From positions 30,980,501 to 31,044,500 of the forward strand of contig CP136890.1 of assembly GCA_034359265.1 (NCBI GenBank): 64,000 bases of DNA, written 5' to 3'. Below the pieces are notes generated by a model. The model did not search any database. It worked only from the letters and a program-made list of their open reading frames with translations, and was not told the origin of the DNA. The DNA is from Canna indica. Its lineage: Eukaryota; Streptophyta; Magnoliopsida; Zingiberales; Cannaceae. Made by a program: the position numbers and the translations under genes. Positions 1-9,370 of the stretch are shown piece after piece. How positions within the stretch are numbered: the first letter of the stretch is position 1; the number at the start of each line of letters is the position of its first letter.

Positions 1-999
1 CCTTTCATCCAATTCAGCCTTTGGAAGATGGGTTTCCATAAACACTTCACGAAGCTCCTTATGCAGTGCATCTCTACAACATCCTTCTCAGTTCTCTCAA
101 ATGGCCGTGTGTATGATTATTTCAGTCCCGGTCAAGGACTCTGCCAAGGTGATCCATTATCCCCATTGTTATTCATCCTTTGCCTGGAGATCCTTACATA
201 TCTGCTTAACAAAGAGAACCACCAACAACGCCTCCAAGGAGTGAAGGTCCGTCGACTAGCACCGCCTATCACTTCTCTATTCTTCGCCAATGACATTATA
301 TTATTTTGCAAAGCGGATGGTAGTTTTGTGGAAGCTTTCAGAAGTACCATGAATACATTTGAATCCCTAAGTGGATTGAAGTTTAACCCGGAGAAGTCGA
401 CAGTGTTATTTTCTCAAAATACACTGCATCGGCTCTGAACTCAGCTAGGGAATATGTTGAATATCCGAAACATAGGTGCATAGGACCACTACTTGGGTAT
501 GCCTTCCACGATCAATCGATCCAAGTAAGCTTCCTTTGAGTTCATCCTCTCGAAGATAAAGAACAAGATGGAAGGATGGGAATCATGCTTTCTCTCCCGA
601 GCAGGAAAAGCCACCCTAATAAAATCTACCATCTCGGCCACACCGACTTATGCCATGTCATGTTTTCTTCTGCCGAAAACCTTGTCAGAAGAAGTAAATA
701 GATGTTACCAGAATTTCTGGTGGAGGAATAATAAAGAGAAGCGATCCATAAATTGGGTTGCAATGTGTTCCTTATGTCGAGAGAAAAAGGATGGGGGACT
801 TGGATTCAAAGACTGACGCCTATTCAACTTGGCTTTATTGGCAAAATAGGCTTAGCACATTCTATCGATTCCTTCACTTTTATTAGCTCAAGTCCTGAAG
901 GCAAGATACTATCATCGCTCTTGTATGCTTGAGGCAGCAAATGGATGTAACCCCTCCTGGGGTTGGAGAGATATCTTATTAAAAGGGAGAGACATTATT
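1..999 (+). pseudogene. LINE (non-LTR retrotransposon) reverse transcriptase, 5' piece
   Basis: This is the C-terminal half of a plant LINE ORF2 reverse transcriptase, the enzyme that copies LINE RNA at the chromosomal nick. The frame runs in from base 1 and shows GLCQGDPLSPLLFILCLEIL (RT block 4-like). The catalytic block reads FANDIILFCKA, where the family has FADD, so one catalytic aspartate has become asparagine. Further on are SGLKFNPEKS, a YLGMP block near 490-510, and the thumb motifs LSRAGKATLIKS and FWW around 595-720. Stops and frameshifts occur near 436, 470, 815 and 848. The reading continues to GRDII at 999, where Copia-1 enters, and resumes at 13691. It is dead and N-terminally truncated by the window edge. 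Confidence 0.9.
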
Positions 1000-1347
1000 T
1001 GTTAGAATATAATTAATTCGAATGGGTTTTCATTAATATTGCAGGTATACAATAGGCTTTTACAATAAACCTTGTATAGGATTTGATGTAAAGTTCTGTT
1101 ATAGAATTTAGGTATAAATACTACACTTGTTTCTGTACGATGTAATTTTTTTGTAATCTGCTACTTTTGAGTCCACTTTATTTTGTTATGCGTCATTGAG
1201 AGCTTCTGTATCTGGAGATTTGAATCTAATGTCTAGATCAATCAATTCTTAACATTGCTTTGTTGTCTCTGGTAAGTCTGATTACGAATTCAATCAATTG
1301 TGTATATATATTTTTCCTGGTTTTCTCCCTCTTTGTTCAATCTATCA
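1000..1347 (+). repeat. Copia-1 5' LTR
   Basis: It starts TGTTAGAATA and ends CTATCA, and it matches 13346-13685 along its whole length. The central part holds a TATAAATA box. It is immediately followed by a tRNA-Met primer binding site, which fixes the right edge. Confidence 0.93.
1113..1120 (+). promoter_or_regulatory. TATA box of Copia-1 5' LTR
   Basis: TATAAATA lies about 110 bp into the LTR and is conserved in the 3' LTR at 13455-13462. It is the expected U3 promoter position for a short copia LTR. Confidence 0.7.
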
Positions 1348-1348
1348 T

Positions 1349-1360
1349 TGATATCAGAGC
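1349..1360 (+). other. Primer binding site (initiator tRNA-Met) of Copia-1
   Basis: TGATATCAGAGC directly follows the 5' LTR. It differs by one base from TGGTATCAGAGC, the complement of the 3' end of plant initiator tRNA-Met used by most copia elements for minus-strand priming. Confidence 0.85.
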
Positions 1361-1385
1361 TAGATTTGAGGAAGTATTGTGCATA

Positions 1386-2256
1386 ATGGTCAATTCCTTT
1401 GGATTACCATCAGTGCCGATCTTCACTAGCACTGGGTATGAGCTTTAGAGCTCAAAGATGTAGAACTACTTTATTATCTTAGATCTGTGGGATCTAATTG
1501 AAGAGGGATTCATCGGAGAAAATTTGAATGCCAATCGACTCAAAGAAGCCAAGAAGCGAGATGCTAAAGCAATTTTTTGCATTTAGCAAGCAATCTCAGA
1601 AGAAATTGGTACCATATTGGGTAAAATCTCTTCAGCAAGAGAAGCTTGGCTGATGCTGGAAAATATGTATCATGGATCTTCGAGGATTATTGAAGTAAAA
1701 CTGCAGACACTCCATAGAAGATTCGAGAGCTCTTTCATGGAAGAGGGTGAAGATTTGAATGATTTTGTCACTGGTATTATTTATATGACCAATCAAATTA
1801 GAAGCTATGGTGATGAACATGAAGAGGTGTGAATTGTGAGAAAAATTCTCAGGAGCTTGCCTCAAAAGTTTGATCACATTGTGGCTGCAATTGAGGAAGG
1901 CAGAAATGTCAAAACTATGAAGAGTGAGGAACTTCTCAGCTCATTACTGTCACATGCAGATAGGATGAGCAGGATTGAGAAAACAATGATGGAGTGGCGT
2001 TCTTCATGCGATCTGGAAAGAAGTCATCCTGGAAGAAGAAGAAGAAGAGTGATTCAATTGATAAATTAGCCAAGAACTCGGATCGAAGAGAATTCTCTTC
2101 AGGAGAGTCTTGCAAGAAGAAATTCAAATGCTACTATTGTAATAAAGTTGGTCACATAGAGAAGAAATGCTGGTTAAAGCAGAAGCATGAAAAAGAAATC
2201 AGGCTAATTTTGCTGAGGAGCAACAAGATTCAAGTGAAGAAGAAGTTCTATTGTTA
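1386..2256 (+). pseudogene. Copia-1 gag (UBN2-type capsid with zinc knuckle)
   Basis: The capsid/nucleocapsid precursor packages the element RNA in the cytoplasm. The likely start is the ATG at 1386. The N-terminal GYEL-stop-S (stop at 1446) stands where gag proteins have YELWS, so TGG has become TAG. A UBN2-like block follows (AREAWLMLENMYHG, VKLQTLHRRFES near 1640-1740, ILRSLPQKFDHIV near 1840-1880). The zinc knuckle CYYCNKVGHIEKKC (CX2CX4HX4C) is intact at 2129-2170 but lies in another frame after a frameshift near 1990. Other stops lie near 1585 and 1830. Confidence 0.88.
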
Positions 2257-2909
2257 GGTAAAGTTGATGAAAATCAAACTGAAGATTGGTACCGTGATTC
2301 AAGGTGCAGCAATCATATGATATCATGCTGAAATCTATTTGTGAACATAAATGAGAACCACTCTACAAGTGTTCGACTAGGAGATGGTTCAGTCAAGTCT
2401 GCAAGAGGAATGGGATATTTGAAACTCAGTACTGACAAAGGGACATTCACTGTAAAGAATGTCTTGTTTGTGCCTGACTTGGAGTCAAAATTATTGAGTG
2501 TAGGTCAGCTACTCGAGAGGCTACAATGTTATTTTCACTGATAATTGTTGCCAGGTGTACTCAAACTCTCAACCAGATAGTATTGTTTGCTTAGTAGATA
2601 TGGCCAGAAGCAACCTGTTCAGGTTGAATACATCTAACTTTGCTTTGCAAGCTCAAGAAATTACATATACTAGCATAAATTTATGGCATAAAAGACTTGG
2701 ACATGTTAATGTTCAGAGTCTAATTGAAATGTCCTCTAAGAGCCTGGTTAAAGGAATACCCATGTTCAAGCAACCTGAGCAGAACAAAATTTTTGAAGTA
2801 TGTCAATAAGGAAACCAAGCCAGGAATCCTTTTCCTAAACAAGCTACTACTCGAGCTAATAAAACTTTAGAGTTGGTTCATGCTGACCTGTGTGGGCCAA
2901 TGGAAGTTG
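2257..2909 (+). pseudogene. Copia-1 protease and integrase N-terminus
   Basis: The aspartic protease block reads DWYRDSRCSNHM near 2283-2320. The family motif is DSG, so the glycine after the catalytic Asp-Ser is replaced by arginine. The flap-side segments LGDGSVKSARGMG and NVLFVPDLESKLLSVGQL follow (2380-2515). After a stop and frameshift near 2540 comes the GAG-pre-integrase LWHKRLGHVNVQSL (2683 on). The integrase start is LVHADLCGPM (2874-2905), with its first catalytic aspartate present. The frame is cut at 2910 by the insertion of the gag-only LTR element and resumes at 10882. Confidence 0.87.
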
Positions 2910-3248
2910 AGTCCTGTTGGCTTTAGGTTTTCAACCTTAGCCATAATCTCGGTTTTGATGATAACTAACATGAGACTAATAATTTCATTGAGAATATCTT
3001 TGAGGTTCCATATCAATTAATGTTCGATGTCCTCGATCAAAAAAATCAGAGAAATCAGAAATCGGAAGGACATTGATCGTCGCGCTCAAGTTCGTCGCGG
3101 AAACTTCTCGAAGAGCGACGCGTGCACCAAAGACGTATTGGACGGGCTCAAAGATCACATGACAGCTCTCCAAGTCGATAGTCATTGAAAGTTGGAACCT
3201 GGAAACATAAAGCCGAAGAAACTAGGCTGAAAAATCAAATTCAGCCTA

Positions 3249-3590
3249 GGTTCGATCGACCGGGCGGTCGACCGAATGTAGGTAAAATTTGGCAGTAGCC
3301 ATTCGGTCGACCCGTCGGTCGACCGAACATAGGGAAGAAAATGCAACATAGCTATTTTGGTCAACCGGGCAGTCGACCGATGGAAGCCCAAAATGGGCAG
3401 TAGCTCGGGCGGTCGAACGACCTGCATTTGCTGAAGACACAAGATCACGTCGGTCGATCGATGGGTCGACCGAAGGTCAGGATCACGATTCTTGCATCTG
3501 GGAGGTCGACCCATCGGTCGAATGACCACAGAGAAAAGGAAGCGGTCGAAAGACAGGTCGACCAGTCGCTCGACCGACCATTCGACTGAC
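3249..3590. repeat. GGTCGACC palindrome array in the LTR
   Basis: About seven modules of roughly 50-60 bp each carry a pair of GTCGAC-type palindromes, for example GGTCGACCGGGCGGTCGACC-like doublets near 3257, 3303, 3360, 3409, 3450, 3505 and 3550. The array lies upstream of the TATA box, in the U3 enhancer position. The same array, diverged at single bases, is in the 3' LTR (9718-10066). A short remnant is in the solo LTR at about 31855-31975. Confidence 0.8.
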
Positions 3591-3642
3591 AGCCAATAAC
3601 GGATAGTTTTTTATCCGTTGAACAATTATTTCTTCAGCAGGG

Positions 3643-3650
3643 TATAAATA
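3643..3650 (+). promoter_or_regulatory. TATA box of the gag-only element 5' LTR
   Basis: TATAAATA sits in a near-palindrome GGGTATAAATATACCC just downstream of the palindrome array. It is conserved in the 3' LTR at 10118-10125, so transcription probably starts near 3675. Confidence 0.75.
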
Positions 3651-4437
3651 TACCCTCATATGATTCTTTTAACATCTTCCTTGACTCCTACAGTTATCTT
3701 TGAGCACTCTAAAAGGAGATTAAAGCCTTCCAACAATTGATCAAGTGACTCCCTATTTCTTTCGGCGTCAACCTTTCTCAAGCGCCAGCTACTGCTTCAA
3801 CTCGGGTTTTGATCAAGTTCATCCCTTGATGAGTTGAAGGTGCCAAAGGCTTGCAAAGGAGCTTTAATTATTGTTTTATTCTTAAGCTCTTTTGATTGTA
3901 AATTTTATCTGTTATTTAAACTATTTTTGGATTTGTGTCTGTGTAAAGACCTAGGGTTATTAGGTCTTATTGTGTGAAGTGGTATCCTTGGTGTAGAAGG
4001 AGTAATGTCACTTGTGTAAACTTAGAGCTTACTAGGATTAGTTCTAGTTGTCCCTTAGGTTGAAGTGGGAAAGTGCTCTCGGTAGGAAGGCGGGATACTT
4101 TCGGTTGTGGAAGTGCCTTCGGTTGGAGAGCGGAGACTTTTCGATGAAAAGTCCTCGTTGTAAGGGAAACTCTAATTAATCTAGTAAAACCTAGTTTGAA
4201 AATCCTAAGCGGAGTGCTTAGGTAGTGGAGTAGGCATTAGGGCCGAACCACTATAAATCACTTATGTTTGCATTGATCTTTATTTGTGCTTAATTGTTTA
4301 TTATTGCTTCCGCATTTAAATCACATAATTATAATTCGCCTAACTAATCAAGAGAATAATTAAATTAGAATTTAGGCTAATCAAATTAGTAAACATACTA
4401 TTCACCCCCCCTCTAGTGTTGCCATTTCGCCCACAAT

Positions 4438-4449
4438 TGGTTTCAGAGC
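4438..4449 (+). other. Primer binding site of the gag-only element
   Basis: TGGTTTCAGAGC lies 2 bases after the 5' LTR. It differs by one base from the initiator tRNA-Met complement TGGTATCAGAGC. Confidence 0.8.
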
Positions 4450-4502
4450 GGGTCGTAGATTGTGATTTCACCATCCCTTCTACAATTCGTCTCGATCTAG
4501 AA

Positions 4503-5090
4503 ATGGCTCTAGAGAGTGTAGCATCTTCACCCCCTAGGTTCGATGAATCAAACTTTGGTCTATGGAAATCTAGGATGTACACCTTTCTAAAGACTCAAGG
4601 TTTAGGTGTATTCAACATGGTAAAGATAAAATATGTAGAACCTAATGAAAAAATGGATGCATGGACACAAGAACAAATTAATAGGTTTGAACAAAATGCT
4701 AAGGCAACAAATTACTTATATTGTTCCTTAGAAAATAACATCTTTGAAAAAGTCATGCATTGCACTTCGGCTTTCGATATTTGGGCAACTCTAAAGATGC
4801 TATATGATTATGCCAAGACCGAAGAGATTACTACTTTTGATGAAGGTGGTGATGACAATGGTCACTCACCTACTACTAATCTCAATTCCGATGCCCATAG
4901 TGCTTCCAGTCAAAGAAGCAAATCTAAAAGTCGGAAGAGAAAGGTAATTTGCCACTTGTGCCAAGAGAAAGGGCATGTAAGGAAGAATTGCCCTACCATG
5001 AAGAACAAGGCAAAGAGGAGGTCAAATGCTTCCACATCATCATCATATTCAAATGAAGCATCCTCTTCCCATGGCTATGAAGCAAATTGA
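4503..5090 (+). CDS. gag-like protein, N-terminal part (capsid plus first zinc knuckle)
   Basis: This is the copia-type Gag of the non-autonomous element. I take the ATG at 4503, because the frame upstream of it is LTR and primer-site sequence. It reads MALESVASSPPRFDESNFGL, with the aromatic FGLWKSRM start common to DUF4219/UBN2 capsids. An ALYCSLE-like helix region follows (NYLYCSLENNIFEKVM). The zinc knuckle CHLCQEKGHVRKNC (CX2CX4HX4C) lies at 4950-4991, followed by a basic and Ser-rich tail. The 195-codon frame is open and ends at 5090. The next open frame (5107) is in another phase and continues the same protein type, so a frameshift near 5100 probably split one longer Gag. The protein would coat RNA in cytoplasmic particles. 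Confidence 0.78.
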   Translation: MALESVASSPPRFDESNFGLWKSRMYTFLKTQGLGVFNMVKIKYVEPNEKMDAWTQEQINRFEQNAKATNYLYCSLENNIFEKVMHCTSAFDIWATLKMLYDYAKTEEITTFDEGGDDNGHSPTTNLNSDAHSASSQRSKSKSRKRKVICHLCQEKGHVRKNCPTMKNKAKRRSNASTSSSYSNEASSSHGYEAN

Positions 5091-5106
5091 AAAGAATGCC
5101 TCATGA

Positions 5107-5811
5107 ATGATGACAAATGAGGTACACTCCACCTCTTCTAGTCATTTTAATAACAATAATAGTATTAACTCATCTAGCTCCCATGATTTTGATGAATTGA
5201 TGGATGAGTATAAAATCATGTATGCCTTGCTCTTGAAAAAGGATAAAGAGAATAAAAATTTGAAGAAAGAAAACTCTAATCTTAGCTCTCAATTACATGA
5301 TGTAAAATTAGAAAATGAGAAGCTAAGAATTAGTGTCAACAATCCATGTCATGATACTTTAAGTATTGACACTAAGGATTTGAAAAATAAAAATGACATA
5401 TTGAAGAATGAAAATAGCATGTTGAAAACTCAATTGCATGTTATTCATAAATCAATGAATGATTTGAAAAATGAGGTTGTTTTTCTAAATAAAAAAGTTA
5501 GTAATCTATCTAGTAATTCTTCCTTTAAGAATTCTAAAAATGCAAATATTTCTTTCAAGAATGCTTATGCACATCATGCTTCTCATATCAAGCATTCTAC
5601 AACTAAGCCTCATGCTCAAAAGAAGAATGTATCTTTTAAGAATGCTCATGCTCATCCAAGTTCAAATAACAAGCATTCTAAAAATAAATCTCATGTCCAT
5701 AACAAAAACAAAAAGAAATTTAATGGACATTGCTTTTGTTGTGGTGTATTTGGGCATGTTATTTATGATTGCGCATTAAAGCGAAATTCAAGTGTTGCTA
5801 GGACACTTTGA
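5107..5811 (+). CDS. gag-like protein, C-terminal part (coiled coil plus second zinc knuckle)
   Basis: The open frame of 234 codons begins NEVHSTSSS and DFDELMDEYKIMYALLLKK, which resembles the segment after the first knuckle in long copia Gags. Residues about 45-145 are Lys/Asn/Leu-rich heptad sequence and should form a coiled coil. A duplicated SFKNAxAHxxS segment follows (5551-5680). The second knuckle CFCCGVFGHVIYDC lies at 5731-5772. After the stop the sequence still reads NPQGPKVIWVPK, the segment that precedes protease in related elements, but protease does not follow. The start codon may be artificial, as this is probably the downstream half of one Gag broken near 5100. Long preservation of both halves is notable beside the decayed Copia-1 host. 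Confidence 0.75.
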   Translation: MMTNEVHSTSSSHFNNNNSINSSSSHDFDELMDEYKIMYALLLKKDKENKNLKKENSNLSSQLHDVKLENEKLRISVNNPCHDTLSIDTKDLKNKNDILKNENSMLKTQLHVIHKSMNDLKNEVVFLNKKVSNLSSNSSFKNSKNANISFKNAYAHHASHIKHSTTKPHAQKKNVSFKNAHAHPSSNNKHSKNKSHVHNKNKKKFNGHCFCCGVFGHVIYDCALKRNSSVARTL

Positions 5812-8800
5812 ATTCCTAAGCCCTCTAACCCCCAAGGACCCAAAGTCATTTGGGTACCAAAGATCTCATGCTCTTTTGTAGGGGGAGTCACCACACAAGG
5901 GTAGAGAGAAGTGAAGGGTTGAACTTGGCCATGGACCTAAGTGAAGATTCATCCTTTGGTTATAACTTCAAACCATCATGATGCCATATATATGGAAAGT
6001 GGCATCTAGGTACATTTTGGTATCATCTCCTTACTTTACCTTATTTTATTTTAGTTGGAGATTATTATACATGTCTAATTTGAGACGTTTTCCCCGCTCT
6101 TGTAAAAGAGTCCTTTCAAAAATGATTTTTGATTTTTTGATCTTCGGTCTCCTCGGAGACCTAGGTGGCCTGTAATGGGCCTAAGTGACCTTGCGGTTCT
6201 AAATCGTAGGCACATTGTGGCTTTCGGTTTTCAACCAATAGGAAGGGTTGGAGATCTTATTTTTCAAATTTCATATTTTGAGATCTCTTGATTCATTTTG
6301 TTATCATGATTGATTTATATGAAAATGAATCCATGTTATTTAGTGAAGTTGAATTTGATAAATGATACTTGGTTTTTCTCTTCACTATTTAGTTTGATAG
6401 CTTGCATGTAGATTTAGTTTCATCTTCTACTTATAAAATATACTTGCAAGTTATAAGTTTATTTTAGGAAGGCTAATTAGGAAGAAAAAGACTAGTTTGG
6501 CTAAATCTTCAATTATAAGGTATAACTTCAATTAATTCAAAACCTTAGTGTTATACCTCAATGCTTAAGCTTAAATAATGTCTCAATACTCATGATGGTA
6601 ATTACATGTTAAAATCCTTGATTTCTCATGAGTAGGTAGAATATTAGCACTTAGGCAAATTTCATCAAATGAAACTTGCTCTAGGTTGATACATGCTATT
6701 AGAGACATTTCTTTAAGACCAAACTAGTTAAACTTGTTTAGGGACCTTATGCCTCAAATGGTTCACATCTTGATCCCTTAGATTCATTTTGAAATCATGG
6801 TATCCATCTTAAAATGAATCTTAACTATCTAGCTTAGGTTAAGATTTTAAATGAAATTTTGTATTGAATCCTTGCTAGTTAGTATGTTAGCTTGCTAGTT
6901 GACATATTATTTCATTATGATACTAGTGATGTCTACTTGCAAGTTGTGAATGTAAATGAAGGCTATGCTATCTAAAAGAAAATGAAAAAGGTTATGAAAA
7001 GTTGGGCAAAATTTTCAAGAAAAAGGTATGAATTTGATTTTTGCAAAATCTTAATAAAATAATTGAACTTTCATGTTTAATGATGTCTCTATACTCATGA
7101 TTGATGTTGCATGATAAATGCTTGAATTTTCATGAGTAAGAAAAATTTGGATAACTTAGGCAAATTTCATGATATCTTGATTGAATGAAACTTGTTTTAG
7201 GTTAAAATTTATATTAGAGACCTCATTTTGAGTAAACATCAAATAATTAGAAACATATATCACATGAGTCTAGGTATTTAAAATCGAAAAATCATGTCTA
7301 GATGAACAAATACAATTGGTATCTCACTTTAGGGGAGTTAAACTTGAAAAGTTGGACTCAAGTCAATAAATCGACTTGGTCATTTCATTTTAAGTCCAAA
7401 CTTCATAAACATGTTTAGGTGTGTTAATGATTAGTTGTCATGCACTTAAGATTGAAAATTCATGTCTAGATGAGTAAAGTGACAACTAATTCACCATAGA
7501 GGACTTAAGCTCGAAAAGGTTGACCCAAGTCAATAAATCGACTTGGTCATTTTATTTTAAGTTCCAAAACTTTATAAACATATTTAGGAATAGGTATGAC
7601 ATGTTTCCATGCACTTAGAGTAAAAAATTCATATGAATATGGATAAAATGACATAGAGGTGGTTTCATGAAAACCTCTTGTGAACCAAGTTAACCAAACT
7701 CAACAAGTTGACTTAAATGTCTCATTTTCAATCCATATTTGGGGAACATGTTTAGATTTACTCATGTTTGGTATCCATAGGTTTAAATTTGAAAAATTAT
7801 GAGTAAATATTAAGATTGAAACTTAGCAAGTTTCATAAAAACTAGTTTAGTTTTGAATGAAACTATGCTAGGTTGATATCTTGACTTAAGGACATAATTT
7901 TCATTTAAAACTTGACATATATTCTTTACATGACCATCATGTGGTGTCATGAAAGTTTGAATGAAAATTGAAGAAGTTTTAAGAATAACTGAAAATTACA
8001 AAAATACTATTTCAACCTACAATTGGTATAATTTCAGTTATTTTTAGAAAAATATAAAAAAATCATTTTTAGATTATTCTTGAAACTACACTTTCATTGA
8101 AAAATCTAGTATGTTGTGAAAAAATTTCAAAAAGTTTCATCAAGAATCTAATTTTTAATAGAATTTTGAAGTTGGATTTCAAAACACAAAGTATCATCAT
8201 TCTTGAAACACTAATCTTTCTGATACTTTGATTGTTCTTCAAAAACTTCAAATGCAAACTCTGGTATACCATTTTAATTGGATTTCTAATATCATTGACA
8301 TAATTTCATGAGTAAAATTATTTCTAGGAATGATTTTGATATTTTGGATGATAGCTAGGATCCATTTGTTTATTTGAAAACAATATAGGTTGAAAAATGG
8401 TATTTGAAAATTCTTTTGAGTTTAAACTTTATTCATGCATTTCAAATGACCATTCAATATATGGTATCAAAATTTTCGTCCAAAAATTGTTTTCAAAAAT
8501 TTGTTAAGGATATGGTTTTGTTTTAGATCTAAAAGTTTGATTTATGAAAATTTAAGGTATAGGTTGACCTAAGTCAACAAAGTGGATTAAAAAATTTTCC
8601 ATCTTAAGCCCAAACTTAATTTCATTGACTTACATTATCTCATGTTTGATGTCTAGATGCCTAAATATGAGAAAACATGAGTAGATAGCGAAACTTGAGC
8701 TTAGCATTTTCATGTTCTCATGTTTATTTCAAATGAAAACATGCTAAGTTCATATTTGGAATAAATGACATTAGTTTCACTTCAAACTTGATATACATGA

Positions 8801-9355
8801 GTTAAATGACCATATCTTGGTATTTTGAAAGTTTGAATGAAATCTAAAAATGTCATGAAAAAGATATGAATACATTCATACTTGAGTGCCTACATGATTT
8901 AGTTTTGAATTGTATCTATTGTTTTTCTTGTATGATTGTGTGTTCATATCAAATACTTGTTTTCCATCCATTTGGTTGCGATTTTCATATTTCATGAAAA
9001 ATAAGCTTTAGAGTCTCAATCTCATGAAAAAATCTTTGTTTTTCATCCCCTTGACTAGATGGACCTTTCTTGCCCTTTTTGATTGATGTCAAAAGGGGGA
9101 CAAAAGTATGGAGAAAACTAGGGAGAAAACTATAGAGAAAATATAGGTCAAAAGGGGGAGAAAACCATGGAGTAAAGTATAAGAAAATGGAGGAGAAAAA
9201 TATAAGAAAAGTGGAGGAAAATAATAGGAAATCCATGCATATAGATATGGGGAGTTTATTTCATAGATATGCATGTTGATAGGGGGAGAAATCCCTTAGT
9301 TGATATCCTCTATGCTTTAGTGATTATATATTTTCTTAAGGATGTTTATCATCAT
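5812..9355 (+). other. Non-coding internal region of the gag-only element
   Basis: This 3.5 kb of AT-rich sequence stands where pol should be. No frame shows protease, integrase, RT or RNase H motifs. It holds diverged copies of a unit with TTGACCCAAGTCAATAAATC-like sequence followed by GACTTGGTCATTT near 7350, 7518, 7690 and 8573, each preceded by text like CATGTCTAGATG. The last 300 bp carry several purine tracts of the form AAAAGGGGGA (about 9090, 9150, 9278 and 9360). It is either filler of unknown origin or structural or packaging RNA. Confidence 0.7.
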
Positions 9356-9370
9356 GAAAAAGGGGGAGAT
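9356..9370 (+). other. Polypurine tract of the gag-only element
   Basis: The run GAAAAAGGGGGAGA lies immediately upstream of the 3' LTR, the plus-strand primer position. Similar tracts upstream may be decayed duplicates. Confidence 0.8.

Larger units (their letters stand above)
2915..4435 (+). repeat. 5' LTR of the gag-only element
   Basis: It begins TGTTGGCTTTAGG and ends TTTCGCCCACA, and it pairs with 9371-10881. Positions 3249-3590 hold a dense array of GGTCGACC palindromes. A TATA box follows at 3643. The long minus-strand frames here, rich in Arg-Ser-Thr-Asp repeats, are translations of that array and not genes. Confidence 0.92.

Noticed and set aside
3182..3529. Minus-strand open frames of 60-115 codons rich in Arg-Ser-Thr-Asp (also at 9613-10004)
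   Set aside because: They are translations of the GTCGACCG palindrome array inside the LTR, occur in several frames at once and lack any domain.
3249..3590. CRISPR-like array from regularly spaced repeats
   Set aside because: The units are degenerate palindromes with similar spacers, lie in an LTR, and the window is plant DNA.
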